Assembly: GCF_004331675.1 (NCBI RefSeq)
Contig: NZ_SJSN01000023.1
Span: forward strand, 1-45,042
DNA length: 45,042 bases
Direction: 5' to 3'
Source of the DNA: Pedobacter frigidisoli
GTDB lineage: Bacteria > Bacteroidota > Bacteroidia > Sphingobacteriales > Sphingobacteriaceae
A program made the translations under genes and the position numbers. Shown in pieces: positions 26,023-34,929 of the stretch; position 1 is the first letter of the stretch; every line of letters begins with the position of its first letter. Below the pieces are notes generated by a model. It saw nothing but the letters and a program-made list of their open reading frames with translations. It made no database searches and was not told where the DNA came from.

Positions 26023-27861
26023 ATGACTGATATTATCCATTTATTGCCTGATGCTGTTGCCAACCAAATTGCTGCCGGAGAAGTTGTTCAACGACCTGCT
26101 TCTGCCGTTAAGGAATTGCTCGAAAATTCTATTGATGCTGGCGCAGATAAAATTCAATTGGTAATAAAAGATGCTGGAAAGGCGTTAATTCAGATTATCG
26201 ACAATGGTTGTGGCATGAGTGTTACCGATGCCAGGATGTGTTTCGAACGCCATGCAACATCAAAGGTAAAGAAAGCCGAAGATCTGTTTGCTATTCGTAC
26301 CATGGGTTTCCGTGGCGAGGCCATGGCTTCAATCGCTGCAATTTCTCAAGTGGAAATGAAAACACGCAGGCATGAGGATGAGATTGGAAGTTGCATTACC
26401 ATAGAAGGTGCGCAAGTAACTTCGCAAGAACCCGTAGCCACAACTGCTGGAACGCAAATAGCCATTAAAAACTTATTTTTTAATACGCCTGCTCGTCGTA
26501 ACTTTTTAAAAAGTAACCCGGTAGAAATGCGTCATATTATTGATGAATTTACACGGATTGCCTTGGCTCATCCTACAGTATTTTTCAGTCTACACCACGA
26601 TGGAACGGAGATTTTTAACCTCCCGAAAGGAAATTTAAAACAGCGTATTGTTCATATTTTTGGCAATAATTATAACGAACGTTTGGTTCCTGTTGAGGAA
26701 GAAACGACTATCATCAACCTCAAAGGATATATCGGCAAGCCCGCTTTTGCTAAGAAAACCCGTGGTGAGCAGTTCTTTTTTGTGAATAACCGTTTTATTA
26801 AAGATCCATATTTAAACCATGCGGTAAGTTCTGCTTTTGACGATCTTTTGCCTGATGACAGTTACCCGCTTTATGTTTTGTTTATTGAGATCGACCCAGC
26901 CAAAATTGATGTCAACGTTCACCCAACCAAAACGGAAATTAAATATTTGGATGAAAAATCTATTTATGCCATTTTAAAATCGGCCGTAAAACGTTCCATT
27001 GGTCGCTACAACATCTCTCCTACCTTAGATTTTGATCAGGAAACTGGTTTCAGTAATATGATTACGCAAAAAGCAGTAGAAGATATTGTTCCCCCGAGCA
27101 TTAATTTCAATCCTGATTTTAATCCTTTTGCAAGCGATAGCAGCTCGACTTCTGGCTACTCTACATCGCCGAGAAACTACGAGGCAAAACCCAGTGCAAA
27201 AAACTGGGGCTCACTTTACGAAATTACCGAACAGCCTATTGTAGAGCAAACCTCTTTTTATGCCGATGAACCCATTTTGGAGACTAAGCAAAAGCAATAT
27301 ATGCAATTGCATAACCGTTACATTGTTTCGCAAATAAAATCGGGAATGATGGTTATCGACCAGCAAATGGCACATGAAAGGATCCTTTATGAACGTTTTC
27401 TCGTACATTTAGATGATCGCAAAGGCGCATCGCAACAAAGTCTGTTTCCACAAACCATTACGCTAAATGCAAATGATTTTGAATTGGCAAAAAGTTTGTT
27501 GGACGATATAAAAAGTTTAGGTTTTGATGTACGGGAGTTTGGTAAAAATACTTTGGTTGTAGAGGGCGTTCCCGTAGATTTGGGCAGCAGCAACATTAAT
27601 GAAACGCTAATATTTGAACAATTAATTGAGGGTTTTAAAAACTCTCAACAAGAATTAAAGTTAAGTAAACGCGATAGCTTGGCCAGATCACTTGCAAAAA
27701 ACAGTGCCATCAAAGCGGGTACGGCACTTGGTCAGGAAGAAATGAATACGTTGATTGATGAACTTTTCGCCTGCAAAACGCCTAACTTTAGCGTGAGCGG
27801 AAAACCGATTATCCAAACGATTACCCTAGCCGAGCTAGATAAGAAGTTTGAGAAGGCTTAG
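26023..27861 (+). CDS. mutL: DNA mismatch repair protein MutL
   Basis: 612 residues. The N-terminal GHKL ATPase domain has ELLENSIDAGA (Mg/ATP), IDNGCGM and TMGFRGEAMASIAAIS. The linker at about 350-415 is low complexity, and the C-terminal dimerisation domain follows. MutL couples MutS mismatch recognition to strand cutting. The endonuclease motif usually written DQHA(x)2E(x)4E reads DQQMAHERILYE from D446. The partner CPHGRP motif reads FSVSGKP after C584, so Cys and His metal ligands are absent. It heads a four-gene cluster with two rhomboids and an EEP protein. Confidence 0.96.
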   Translation: MTDIIHLLPDAVANQIAAGEVVQRPASAVKELLENSIDAGADKIQLVIKDAGKALIQIIDNGCGMSVTDARMCFERHATSKVKKAEDLFAIRTMGFRGEAMASIAAISQVEMKTRRHEDEIGSCITIEGAQVTSQEPVATTAGTQIAIKNLFFNTPARRNFLKSNPVEMRHIIDEFTRIALAHPTVFFSLHHDGTEIFNLPKGNLKQRIVHIFGNNYNERLVPVEEETTIINLKGYIGKPAFAKKTRGEQFFFVNNRFIKDPYLNHAVSSAFDDLLPDDSYPLYVLFIEIDPAKIDVNVHPTKTEIKYLDEKSIYAILKSAVKRSIGRYNISPTLDFDQETGFSNMITQKAVEDIVPPSINFNPDFNPFASDSSSTSGYSTSPRNYEAKPSAKNWGSLYEITEQPIVEQTSFYADEPILETKQKQYMQLHNRYIVSQIKSGMMVIDQQMAHERILYERFLVHLDDRKGASQQSLFPQTITLNANDFELAKSLLDDIKSLGFDVREFGKNTLVVEGVPVDLGSSNINETLIFEQLIEGFKNSQQELKLSKRDSLARSLAKNSAIKAGTALGQEEMNTLIDELFACKTPNFSVSGKPIIQTITLAELDKKFEKA

Positions 27862-27895
27862 CAGTATAGCGTTGAATAAAACAAATAGAAATTAA

Positions 27896-28597
27896 ATGAA
27901 TAACATATATATTCCACCGGTAGTTAAAAACCTACTGATTATTAACGTCTTATTTTTTGCGGCAACGTACTTAATTCCGAGTTTAAATCTACAAACCTTA
28001 CTTGCTGTATATTATTTCGATTCGCCTAATTTTAGATTTTGGCAACCAATTACTTATATGTTTATGCATGGTGGCATAGGGCATATCTTTTTTAACATGT
28101 TTGCGCTATTCTCATTTGGCAGTATCTTAGAAACACGTTGGGGAGCAAAAAAATTCTTGATATTTTATTTTATTACAGGTCTCGGTGCGTTAGTGCTACA
28201 AATGGCTGTGCAAGCTTTTGAGGTTCATCAATTAATTGGCCATTTCACCTTATTTGATGGTTGGCAAAAGCTCATTGCAAACCAAGCACAATATAATACT
28301 ATTGCAGGTATTTATGGAGGCGGAATGGTAGGCGCTTCTGGGGCAATTTTCGGTTTACTGGTTGCCTTTGGAGTGCTTTATCCAAATGCGGAATTAATGC
28401 TGATGTTTATTCCTGTTCCTGTAAAAGCTAAATACTTTATTCCAGTTTATATCTTAATAGAGTTAACTTTAGGCGTAGCTAATTTTGCCGGAGATTCAAT
28501 TGCGCATTACGCCCATTTAGGTGGTGCAATAATCGGGTTCATCCTCGTTAAAATATGGAAAGATAAAAAAGACACATTTTATACGCTCTATGAATAA
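27896..28597 (+). CDS. Rhomboid-family intramembrane serine protease (first of pair)
   Basis: 233 residues with six predicted membrane helices. The catalytic dyad is S148 in GASGAIFG and H207 in YAHLGGAIIGF. The oxyanion-side HGGIGHIFFNM motif is at 58-68, and WR-type loop residues RWGAKKF are at 81-87. It cleaves membrane proteins within or near their helices. There is a 60-residue insertion before the serine (residues 105-138). It begins 34 bases after mutL and overlaps the second rhomboid gene by 8 bases. Confidence 0.93.
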   Translation: MNNIYIPPVVKNLLIINVLFFAATYLIPSLNLQTLLAVYYFDSPNFRFWQPITYMFMHGGIGHIFFNMFALFSFGSILETRWGAKKFLIFYFITGLGALVLQMAVQAFEVHQLIGHFTLFDGWQKLIANQAQYNTIAGIYGGGMVGASGAIFGLLVAFGVLYPNAELMLMFIPVPVKAKYFIPVYILIELTLGVANFAGDSIAHYAHLGGAIIGFILVKIWKDKKDTFYTLYE

Positions 28598-29447
28598 CAC
28601 TTTCAAAGATCTAAAATTCAAGGTTTTCCAATCGGGAAATCCATTATTCTTTTACATTGGCATCAACGTAATTATATTTCTAGTTACAGCGATTATTGGC
28701 GTTTTCGTATTCTTAAGTGGCAGTTCTTTAAGTATGAATGCATTCCTTTTTGAGTACGTGGGTCTACCCGCAAATCTTTCGCACTTGCCTGAACGATTTT
28801 ATACAGTTTTCACGTACATGTTTTTTCATGATGGAATTTTTCACATCTTGTTTAACATGTTGGGGTTGTATTGGTTCGGCAGTATATTCATGAACTTTTT
28901 AAAGAGCCGTCAGTTTCATTTTGTTTATTTAGCTGGAGGATTATTTGGAGGTTTATTTGCCGTAGCCATTTTAAACATTTTTCCTGTTTATGCCAGTGGT
29001 TTGGGTGGTGTAACAATAGTTGGAGCTTCAGCAGCCGTAATGGCCATCATTTTTGCTGCAGCAACATTGGTTCCAGACTACACGATCATGCTATTACTTT
29101 TTGGCGAGGTTAAAATAAAATGGATTGCCCTGGTGTATTTCTTTTTAGATTTCCTTGCTGTTGGCTCTGTTAATGCCGGCGGAAGTTTAGCCCATATTGG
29201 TGGTGCAATCTTAGGTTTCACTTTTATAAAAAGTTTACAAAATGGCAGAGATTGGAGCAAAATTTTCGAACGCAAACCAAAATTGAAAGTGGTTAGAAAC
29301 GAAAAGCCAATTCCGAAAAAACCCGAGTTTAAAGGCGGTGTTTCTCAACAAGAAATAGACACAATTTTAGATAAAATATCTACTACCGGTTACGATAAAT
29401 TGACTCCTTTAGAAAAGGAAAAATTATTTAAGGCAAGTAAAGATTAA
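28590..29447 (+). CDS. Rhomboid-family protein with C-terminal DUF6576-like tail (second of pair)
   Basis: 285 residues. The membrane core carries HDGIFHILFNMLGLYWFG, S147 in VGASAAVMA (GxSA, not the usual GxSG) and H202 in AHIGGAILGF, so the dyad is kept. The cytosolic tail 225-285 ends GVSQQEIDTILDKISTTGYDKLTPLEKEKLF, which matches the DUF6576 pattern found behind many Bacteroidetes rhomboids. It overlaps the genes on both sides (8 bases and 1 base), so the pair and the EEP gene are translated from one message. Confidence 0.92.
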   Translation: MNNTFKDLKFKVFQSGNPLFFYIGINVIIFLVTAIIGVFVFLSGSSLSMNAFLFEYVGLPANLSHLPERFYTVFTYMFFHDGIFHILFNMLGLYWFGSIFMNFLKSRQFHFVYLAGGLFGGLFAVAILNIFPVYASGLGGVTIVGASAAVMAIIFAAATLVPDYTIMLLLFGEVKIKWIALVYFFLDFLAVGSVNAGGSLAHIGGAILGFTFIKSLQNGRDWSKIFERKPKLKVVRNEKPIPKKPEFKGGVSQQEIDTILDKISTTGYDKLTPLEKEKLFKASKD

Positions 29448-30556
29448 TGGCAAATAAGAAAAAGTATAATTTCTTCGATAAACTGGTATTGCCCATTGCA
29501 GTATTACTTGCAATTGCTTTGCTTTTGGGTACGCTTGCTGGCAGTATGGATCCAAGAGAACACGCCATTATTGCCTTTTTCGGATTGGCTTATCCTTTCG
29601 TTTTATTCGTAAATATTATTTTCTTAATCTGGTGGATGATAAGCAAAAAATGGATTTTTGCCATTGCCACTATCGTAATTATCGTATTCGGCTTTAAAAC
29701 CTTAAAGGCAACTTTCGCCATTGGTGGCGATACTGGTGGAGCCGAAAAAGCAGAAAACAGTGTTAGAATGATGACGTATAACGTTCACAGCTTTAAACTT
29801 TATGGTGAGGATAACGACGAATCGGTAAAGGAAAAAATGCTTCAAGTGGTGAAAGACCAAAATCCTGATGTGGTTTGTTTTCAGGAATTTTATACCCGCT
29901 ACAAAGGTGCTTTCGATACGGTGGACAGTTTAAAAACCTTGCTCAATGCAAAATACTATTACTTTGTACCCACAAACAAAAATGATTACGAAGCAACTGG
30001 TTTAGCGATTTTTTCTAAATATCCAATAAAGCAAAAGGGTGAAATTCGTTTTAACGAGGGTTTTATTGGGAATATGAGCATTTACACCGATTTAAATATT
30101 AAGGGGAAATCGCTTAGGATTTATAATGTACACTTCCAATCGATTTCCTTTGAAAAACAAGACTACGAATACCTGGATAAAGTGAAGAAAATGGATACTG
30201 ATTTACAGCCATCGAAACGGATTTTAAGAATGTTAAAAAGTGCCTTTCTAAAACGCAGCAGCCAGGTTGATATTATGAAAAAAGAGATGGCCTCTTGTAA
30301 AACCCCTTACTTAATTGCCGGCGATTTTAATGATACCCCGGCCTCATATGTGGTAACCCAAATTACCGATGGCTTAAATAATAGCTTCATAAAACAAGGC
30401 TCGGGCTTTGGAAAAACCTATAACGGAAAATTTCCAAACTTCCAGATCGATTACATTGCAACTTCGAAAGATTTAGAGGTTTTGAATTACAACATTACCC
30501 AAGCCAAACTATCAGATCATTTTCCGGTACGGGCCGATTTAAGGTTCAAGCCCTAA
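29447..30556 (+). CDS. Membrane-anchored endonuclease/exonuclease/phosphatase family protein
   Basis: 369 residues. Three membrane segments fill residues 12-90. The EEP domain follows: MMTYNVHSFKLYG (Asn), VVCFQEFYTR (catalytic Glu), RIYNVHFQS, AGDFNDTPASY (Asp/Asn) and SDHFPVRADL (catalytic His). The superfamily cuts phosphodiesters in DNA, phosphoinositides or sphingolipids. Its membrane anchor and missing nucleic-acid features favour a lipid or cell-surface substrate, but that is inference. It starts with TAATG overlap on the second rhomboid gene. Confidence 0.88.
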   Translation: MANKKKYNFFDKLVLPIAVLLAIALLLGTLAGSMDPREHAIIAFFGLAYPFVLFVNIIFLIWWMISKKWIFAIATIVIIVFGFKTLKATFAIGGDTGGAEKAENSVRMMTYNVHSFKLYGEDNDESVKEKMLQVVKDQNPDVVCFQEFYTRYKGAFDTVDSLKTLLNAKYYYFVPTNKNDYEATGLAIFSKYPIKQKGEIRFNEGFIGNMSIYTDLNIKGKSLRIYNVHFQSISFEKQDYEYLDKVKKMDTDLQPSKRILRMLKSAFLKRSSQVDIMKKEMASCKTPYLIAGDFNDTPASYVVTQITDGLNNSFIKQGSGFGKTYNGKFPNFQIDYIATSKDLEVLNYNITQAKLSDHFPVRADLRFKP

Positions 30557-30613
30557 TTTTTGGATCAGAGAATTCGACAAACAGAATACTATTTTCTTAC
30601 CATAGATCAACAA

Positions 30614-30640
30614 TTTGCGATAGATTAATATCCACCTTTG
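30614..30640 (+). promoter_or_regulatory. Probable promoter of the nitroreductase gene
   Basis: CACCTTTG (30633-30640) differs by one base from TAnnTTTG. TTTG at 30614-30617 is upstream with a short 15-base spacer. Confidence 0.4.
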
Positions 30641-30678
30641 GCACTAATAAGATAGAACTAAAAAAATAACATAATACT

Positions 30679-31311
30679 ATGAGTTTAATAGATGCCCTAA
30701 AATGGCGTTATGCCGTTAAAAAAATGAATGGCCAACCAGTTGAACAAGAAAAGGTTGATAAAATTATTGAAGCTGCTTTGTTGGCTCCAACCTCATCAGG
30801 TTTGCAACCATTTAAGGTTATTGTAGTAACCAACCAAGAGTTAAAAGAAAAAATTGCGCCGATTGCTTACGGCCAAACTCAAGTGATAGATTCTTCTCAC
30901 GTATTAATTTTTGCTGCACAAGATAACTACACAGAAGAAGGTATTGATGCTGTTTTTAACAGAATGAATACCGAACGTGGCTTACCACTTGATGCTACAG
31001 ATGCATATAAAACGCAACTGAAAGGAATGATTTTGACTAAATCGGCTGAGGAAAACTTTAATCATGCCGCTCGCCAAGCTTATATTGCCTTTGGAATTGC
31101 CATTGCAGAAGCAGCCTTATTAAAGGTTGACACTACACCAATGGAGGGCTTTAATGGCCCTGCTTTAGATGAACTTTTAGGACTTGATAAAAAAGGATTA
31201 AAAAGCGTAACTTTATTACCATTAGGAAATAGAGATGAAGCAGGCGATTGGTTGGTAAACTTAAAAAAGGTTCGTACACCTTTAAACGAGTTTGTAATCG
31301 AATTTAAATAA
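30679..31311 (+). CDS. Nitroreductase-family NAD(P)H oxidoreductase
   Basis: 210 residues, like NfsB-type FMN enzymes. RYAVKKMNG (8-18) and APTSSGLQPFKVIVV (36-50) build the FMN phosphate and ring site. HAARQAYIAFGIAIAEAALL forms the dimer helix. The C-terminal LLPLGNRDEAGDWLVNLKKVR completes the pocket. It reduces nitro or quinone compounds with NAD(P)H in the cytosol, and the natural substrate is unknown. It has its own promoter and a strong terminator. Confidence 0.92.
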   Translation: MSLIDALKWRYAVKKMNGQPVEQEKVDKIIEAALLAPTSSGLQPFKVIVVTNQELKEKIAPIAYGQTQVIDSSHVLIFAAQDNYTEEGIDAVFNRMNTERGLPLDATDAYKTQLKGMILTKSAEENFNHAARQAYIAFGIAIAEAALLKVDTTPMEGFNGPALDELLGLDKKGLKSVTLLPLGNRDEAGDWLVNLKKVRTPLNEFVIEFK

Positions 31312-31339
31312 GAAATTCACATCCTGATGTATATATATT

Positions 31340-31372
31340 GCAAGTCGCTAAATTAGTGGCTTGCTTTTTTTT
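31340..31372 (+). terminator. Terminator of the nitroreductase gene
   Basis: GCAAGTCGCT pairs with AGTGGCTTGC (10 bp with two G-U pairs, 5-base loop), followed by eight T's. Confidence 0.88.
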
Positions 31373-31375
31373 GAT

Positions 31376-31434
31376 ATCAACTTACGAAGTCTCAAAGGCC
31401 ACTCAGCGTTGGGGAAACTTCGTCAGTTTTTAAG
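31376..31434. repeat. Hairpin repeat unit A, copy 1
   Basis: This unit starts AACTTACGAAGTCTCAAAGG and ends ACTTCGTCAGTTTTTAAG. The arms ACGAAGT and ACTTCGT pair, with an inner CCAC/GTTGG stem. Copies 2 and 3 start at 31441 and 31667. Confidence 0.75.
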
Positions 31435-31440
31435 CGTACA

Positions 31441-31627
31441 TTAACTTACGAAGTTTTAAAGGCCACTGAGCGCTGGGGGAAATTCGTCAATTTCTTGGAT
31501 AAACCCTTAACTACGAGCTTTATTTGGAAACGAACGGAAGCATTTCATAGGTGGCTACGGTCCCGCCATTCACTGTAGCTCCGATAGAAGTAATCGGAGG
31601 CTGCCGTTGCTGTCAGGTTTATTTAAC
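31441..31627. repeat. Tandem A+B repeat, first full copy
   Basis: Unit A (31441-31500) is diverged from copies 1 and 3 (ACGAAGTTTTAAA, right arm AATTCGT). Unit B (31501-31627) starts AAACCCTTAACTACGAGC and ends TGTCAGGTTTATTTAAC. Inside B are two hairpins: GCTAC...GTAGC (31554-31579) and CTCCGAT-AGAAGTA-ATCGGAG (31579-31599). Read on the minus strand, B carries the same flanks as the element at 22122-22232. Confidence 0.75.
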
Positions 31628-31666
31628 AAAGGTCTGCTTCAAAGCTGGGAATGGTTATCAAGGAAC

Positions 31667-31850
31667 ATCAACTTACGAAGTCTCAAAGGCCATTCAGCGT
31701 TGGGGAAACTTCGTCAGTTTTTAAGATAAACCCTTAACTACGAGCCTTATTTGAAAACGAACGGAAGTATTTCATAGGTGCTTCAGTCCTGCCATTCGCT
31801 GTAGCTCCGAAGAAAATCGGAGGCTGCCGCTGCTGTCAGGTTTATTTAAC
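31667..31850. repeat. Tandem A+B repeat, second full copy
   Basis: Unit A is almost identical to copy 1 (31376). Unit B is about 90% identical to the B unit at 31501. Differences fall in places that keep pairing: the first B hairpin is GCT-t-CAG/CTG-t-AGC instead of GCTAC/GTAGC, and the second is CTCCGA/TCGGAG with a different loop. Offset from the first full copy is 226 bases. Confidence 0.75.
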
Positions 31851-31910
31851 AATGGGCTGTTCTTAAAACTTCATCGGCACCATGCGATTTCCCCGAAAAG
31901 CAATGCATTA

Positions 31911-32008
31911 GGTTTCTAAACCCGATGACACGGAAAGCAGCTATTTTTCATAGCGCTTGGAGGAACAGCGGGGCTACCATGACCGATAGAAACAGAAACC
32001 TGCTTTCC
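31911..32008 (+). repeat. Structured element related to the dispersed family
   Basis: Arms GGAAAGCAG (31932-31940) and CTGCTTTCC (32000-32008) form a 9-bp stem. Inside are a small hairpin GCTAT/ATAGC and the string AACAGCGGGGCTACC, similar to the AGCGAAxxGxCGGGCTG flank at 22210-22230. AGGTTTCT and AGAAACCT give an alternative pairing. The rest of the gap up to 32124 is AT-rich and holds the undefined promoter of the next gene. Confidence 0.5.
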
Positions 32009-32124
32009 AAATCATCATTAACCATGATCAAATTTTATGTAAAAAAATGTTAAACATTGCTTCTGTTTAGGTACGGTATTTATAATTGGATATATTTACA
32101 GTCTTAGCATTTAATTTCCCATTC

Positions 32125-34851
32125 ATGAAGATTTTTAGAATAGCGTTTATCATACTTTCACTTCTAACCGTAATAAACTTTTCTTCCTCGGCACAAACCG
32201 ATACAATTGGTATAAACACCATTATTTTAAAAACGAATAAGATTTTAAGTGATTATCCTGCCGAGAAAGTTTACCTCCATTTCGATAAGCCTTATTATGC
32301 TGTTGCCGATACGGTGTGGTTTAAGGCCTACGTTACAGAGAATCAAAATTTCTTATCAGGCTTGAGCAAAATCGTTTATGTGGATGTGATTAACCAGAAC
32401 GATTCGCTGATACAAACCGTTAAATTACCGGTTGTTGGTGGTTTTGCTTATGGAAGTTTTCCATTAGATCAATTTAATTACAAGCAAGGTAACTACCATA
32501 TTCGTGCTTATACCATGTGGATGTTAAATAGCGATGATCCTGCTTTCTTTAGCAAGACTTTTTATGTTGGCGAAGCAATTGATAAGGAAGTAAAAACGCA
32601 TATTACCTATAAAAATTCATCGACAGATAAGCTCGAAAAAATTGATGCCCGAGTGCAGTTTAAAGACGCCAACAACAAACCCTACGCTAACAAGAACGTA
32701 ACCTGGCAAGTGGTAACCAGCTACACGGTTATTGCTAAAGGTAGAGGAACAACAGATGCAAATGGGTACTTAACCATCGCAATGAGCAATGCGCAAAAGG
32801 CAGAATATCAATTACAAAAGGGGCAATTAATTACCAGCATCAATACCACAGAAAAAGACGTTGCAACGAGTAGCTTCTTGCTAAAAAATGCCATCATTAA
32901 TAAGGATTTTCAATTTTTTCCTGAGGGTGGAAGCTTAATTGCTGGCCTAGCAACCAAGATTGCTTTTAAAGGAATTAAGAGTGATGGTTTGGGAATTGGA
33001 GCGAAAGGTACTGTAACGGATAACGACGGCAAACAAGTAGCAATTTTTACCTCGCAACATTTAGGAATGGGAACTTTTAACCTAATTCCTGAAGCCGGAA
33101 AAACTTACAAAGCCGCTGTTACTTATGTTGATGGAACCACTCAAAACTACAATTTACCCACAGTTACCGCAGCGGGAATTGTGGTGAATATTGATAATAG
33201 CAGTGCCGATAATGTCGCGATTAAAATTTCTGCAAACGATGCCTTCTTTGGCGAAAACCAAGGTAAAAAGTTTTATCTCATTGCGCAAAGCAAGGGTGTA
33301 ATTTGCTATGGTGCGCAAACGGCGCTTTCGAATAAGGAATACAATACCACGGTTTTAAAATCGAAATTCCCCAATGGTATTGCACAGTTTACCTTATTTA
33401 ATGAATATGGAAAACCACTAAGCGAACGCTTGGTTTTTGTTCAGCATAAAGATAATATGGTGGTTACCTTATCTAGTCTGGCAACTACATACGGAATTAA
33501 GAAAAAGGTTAAGATAAATGTTGCAGCAAAAAAAGATGGCGCACCTGTAGAGGGAAGCTTCTCGGTTGCTGTTGTTGATGAAACCAAGGTTCCATCTAGC
33601 GAGGATGCAACGAGTACCATATTAACCGGACTTTTATTAAGTAGCGATGTTAAGGGTTATATAGAAAAGGCAAATTATTACTTTAACGCCCCAGATGCAA
33701 AGAAAAACACAGATTTAGATGTTTTACTTTTAACGCAAGGCTATCGCAGTTTCAAGTACACCGACATTATAGCCAATAAATTACCAAAAATAGATTTTTT
33801 ACCTGAGCAAGGCATCGAGCTTTCGGGTATTTTAAGAATGAACAATGGTATTCCCGTTAGAAAAGGAGCACTTCTATTAACCATTCCCGATAAACGTTTT
33901 AACTTGGAAGGCACTACAGATCCAGTTGGAAACTTCAAGTTTAAGGGATTGGTTTTTAACGATTCATCGAAAGTGACTATTTCTGCGAAATATAACCCGA
34001 ACTACAAGGGAATGACGCTGCAAATGAATGGCTCTCCGGTACCTAGTTTAACTAGAAACTTTAGTGCTGCCGAGGAGGTTTTGAATATCGATAGTGCGCT
34101 TACCACCTATCTTGATAACAGCAAAAGACAATATGCTTATTTACATACGCTGAAAGATGTTACCATTAAAGCTGCCATTGTTCCTAAAGTGAGCCATAAG
34201 GATTACCCAGCTCTAACAGGTTTAAGTCAAATGGCAGATCATGAAGTTTCTGGCGAACAACTAAAAGGTTGCGGAATGTTGGTTACTTGCCTACAAGGCA
34301 TGCTTGCTGGTGTTACTTTTATGGATGGAAACTTTTACGTAAGTAGAGATTACAATGCGGGTAACAGAACGCCTATGGGAATTTTTATAAATGGGATGAA
34401 TGTTGATGTTAACCAGATCAATACCATCGATCCTAACCAATTGGAATCTGTAGAGATTTTCTTAAGGGATGAATTGGGATTGGTAAACAGAGCCAATAAT
34501 GTTAATGGTGTGTTGGTGTTTAACCAAAAGAAAGCACCAAAAGGACAAAAAATATCGAAAAGCCAATTGATGGATATGTTGCCGAAATATTATGAGTTAA
34601 CCTTTTCTCCTCAAGGATATGATAAGGAAAAACAGTTTTATTCGCCAAGATATGATGTGGCCACAAATATGAACCGCAATGATTTAAGAACTACTATTTA
34701 TTGGAATCCGAAAGTGATTACTGATGCAGCTGGAAATGCTTCTTTCGAATTTTACAATGCTGATGGAAGAGGACAGTACAAGGTAACTATAGAAGGTATT
34801 GATGGAAATGGAAACTTGGGAAGATCTATCTTTAAATATACAGTGAAATAA
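32125..34851 (+). CDS. Exported MG2-domain protein with TonB-plug-like domain, no barrel
   Basis: 908 residues. A frame opens at 32086, but the ATG at 32125 starts the signal peptide MKIFRIAFIILSLL...SSSAQ. Residues about 45-160 contain the macroglobulin MG2 motif VYLHFDKPYYAVADTVWFKA, with more beta-sandwich repeats to about 640. Residues 712-805 look like a TonB-receptor plug (GMLAGVTFMDGNFYVSRD, GIFINGMNVDVNQINTIDP, ESVEIFLRD). No beta-barrel follows; the protein ends in a short sandwich (YKVTIEGIDGNGNLGRSIF). The family is widespread in Bacteroidetes but functionally unclear. It is related in plan to the large alpha-2-macroglobulin protein at 6039-12479. Confidence 0.82.
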   Translation: MKIFRIAFIILSLLTVINFSSSAQTDTIGINTIILKTNKILSDYPAEKVYLHFDKPYYAVADTVWFKAYVTENQNFLSGLSKIVYVDVINQNDSLIQTVKLPVVGGFAYGSFPLDQFNYKQGNYHIRAYTMWMLNSDDPAFFSKTFYVGEAIDKEVKTHITYKNSSTDKLEKIDARVQFKDANNKPYANKNVTWQVVTSYTVIAKGRGTTDANGYLTIAMSNAQKAEYQLQKGQLITSINTTEKDVATSSFLLKNAIINKDFQFFPEGGSLIAGLATKIAFKGIKSDGLGIGAKGTVTDNDGKQVAIFTSQHLGMGTFNLIPEAGKTYKAAVTYVDGTTQNYNLPTVTAAGIVVNIDNSSADNVAIKISANDAFFGENQGKKFYLIAQSKGVICYGAQTALSNKEYNTTVLKSKFPNGIAQFTLFNEYGKPLSERLVFVQHKDNMVVTLSSLATTYGIKKKVKINVAAKKDGAPVEGSFSVAVVDETKVPSSEDATSTILTGLLLSSDVKGYIEKANYYFNAPDAKKNTDLDVLLLTQGYRSFKYTDIIANKLPKIDFLPEQGIELSGILRMNNGIPVRKGALLLTIPDKRFNLEGTTDPVGNFKFKGLVFNDSSKVTISAKYNPNYKGMTLQMNGSPVPSLTRNFSAAEEVLNIDSALTTYLDNSKRQYAYLHTLKDVTIKAAIVPKVSHKDYPALTGLSQMADHEVSGEQLKGCGMLVTCLQGMLAGVTFMDGNFYVSRDYNAGNRTPMGIFINGMNVDVNQINTIDPNQLESVEIFLRDELGLVNRANNVNGVLVFNQKKAPKGQKISKSQLMDMLPKYYELTFSPQGYDKEKQFYSPRYDVATNMNRNDLRTTIYWNPKVITDAAGNASFEFYNADGRGQYKVTIEGIDGNGNLGRSIFKYTVK

Positions 34852-34874
34852 TATTCACTCGAATTGTTTCAATC

Positions 34875-34914
34875 AAAAGGGCTGATCATTTCAACGATGA
34901 TCAGCCCTTTTTTT
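34875..34914. terminator. Terminator shared by convergent genes
   Basis: GGGCTGATCA and TGATCAGCCC form a perfect 10-bp stem with T and A flanks on the two sides. Confidence 0.9.
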
Positions 34915-34929
34915 GATTAAAATATGTTT

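Noticed and set aside
31376..31850. CRISPR array
   Set aside because: The repeats are long, imperfect and few, there are no regular spacers, and there are no cas genes.
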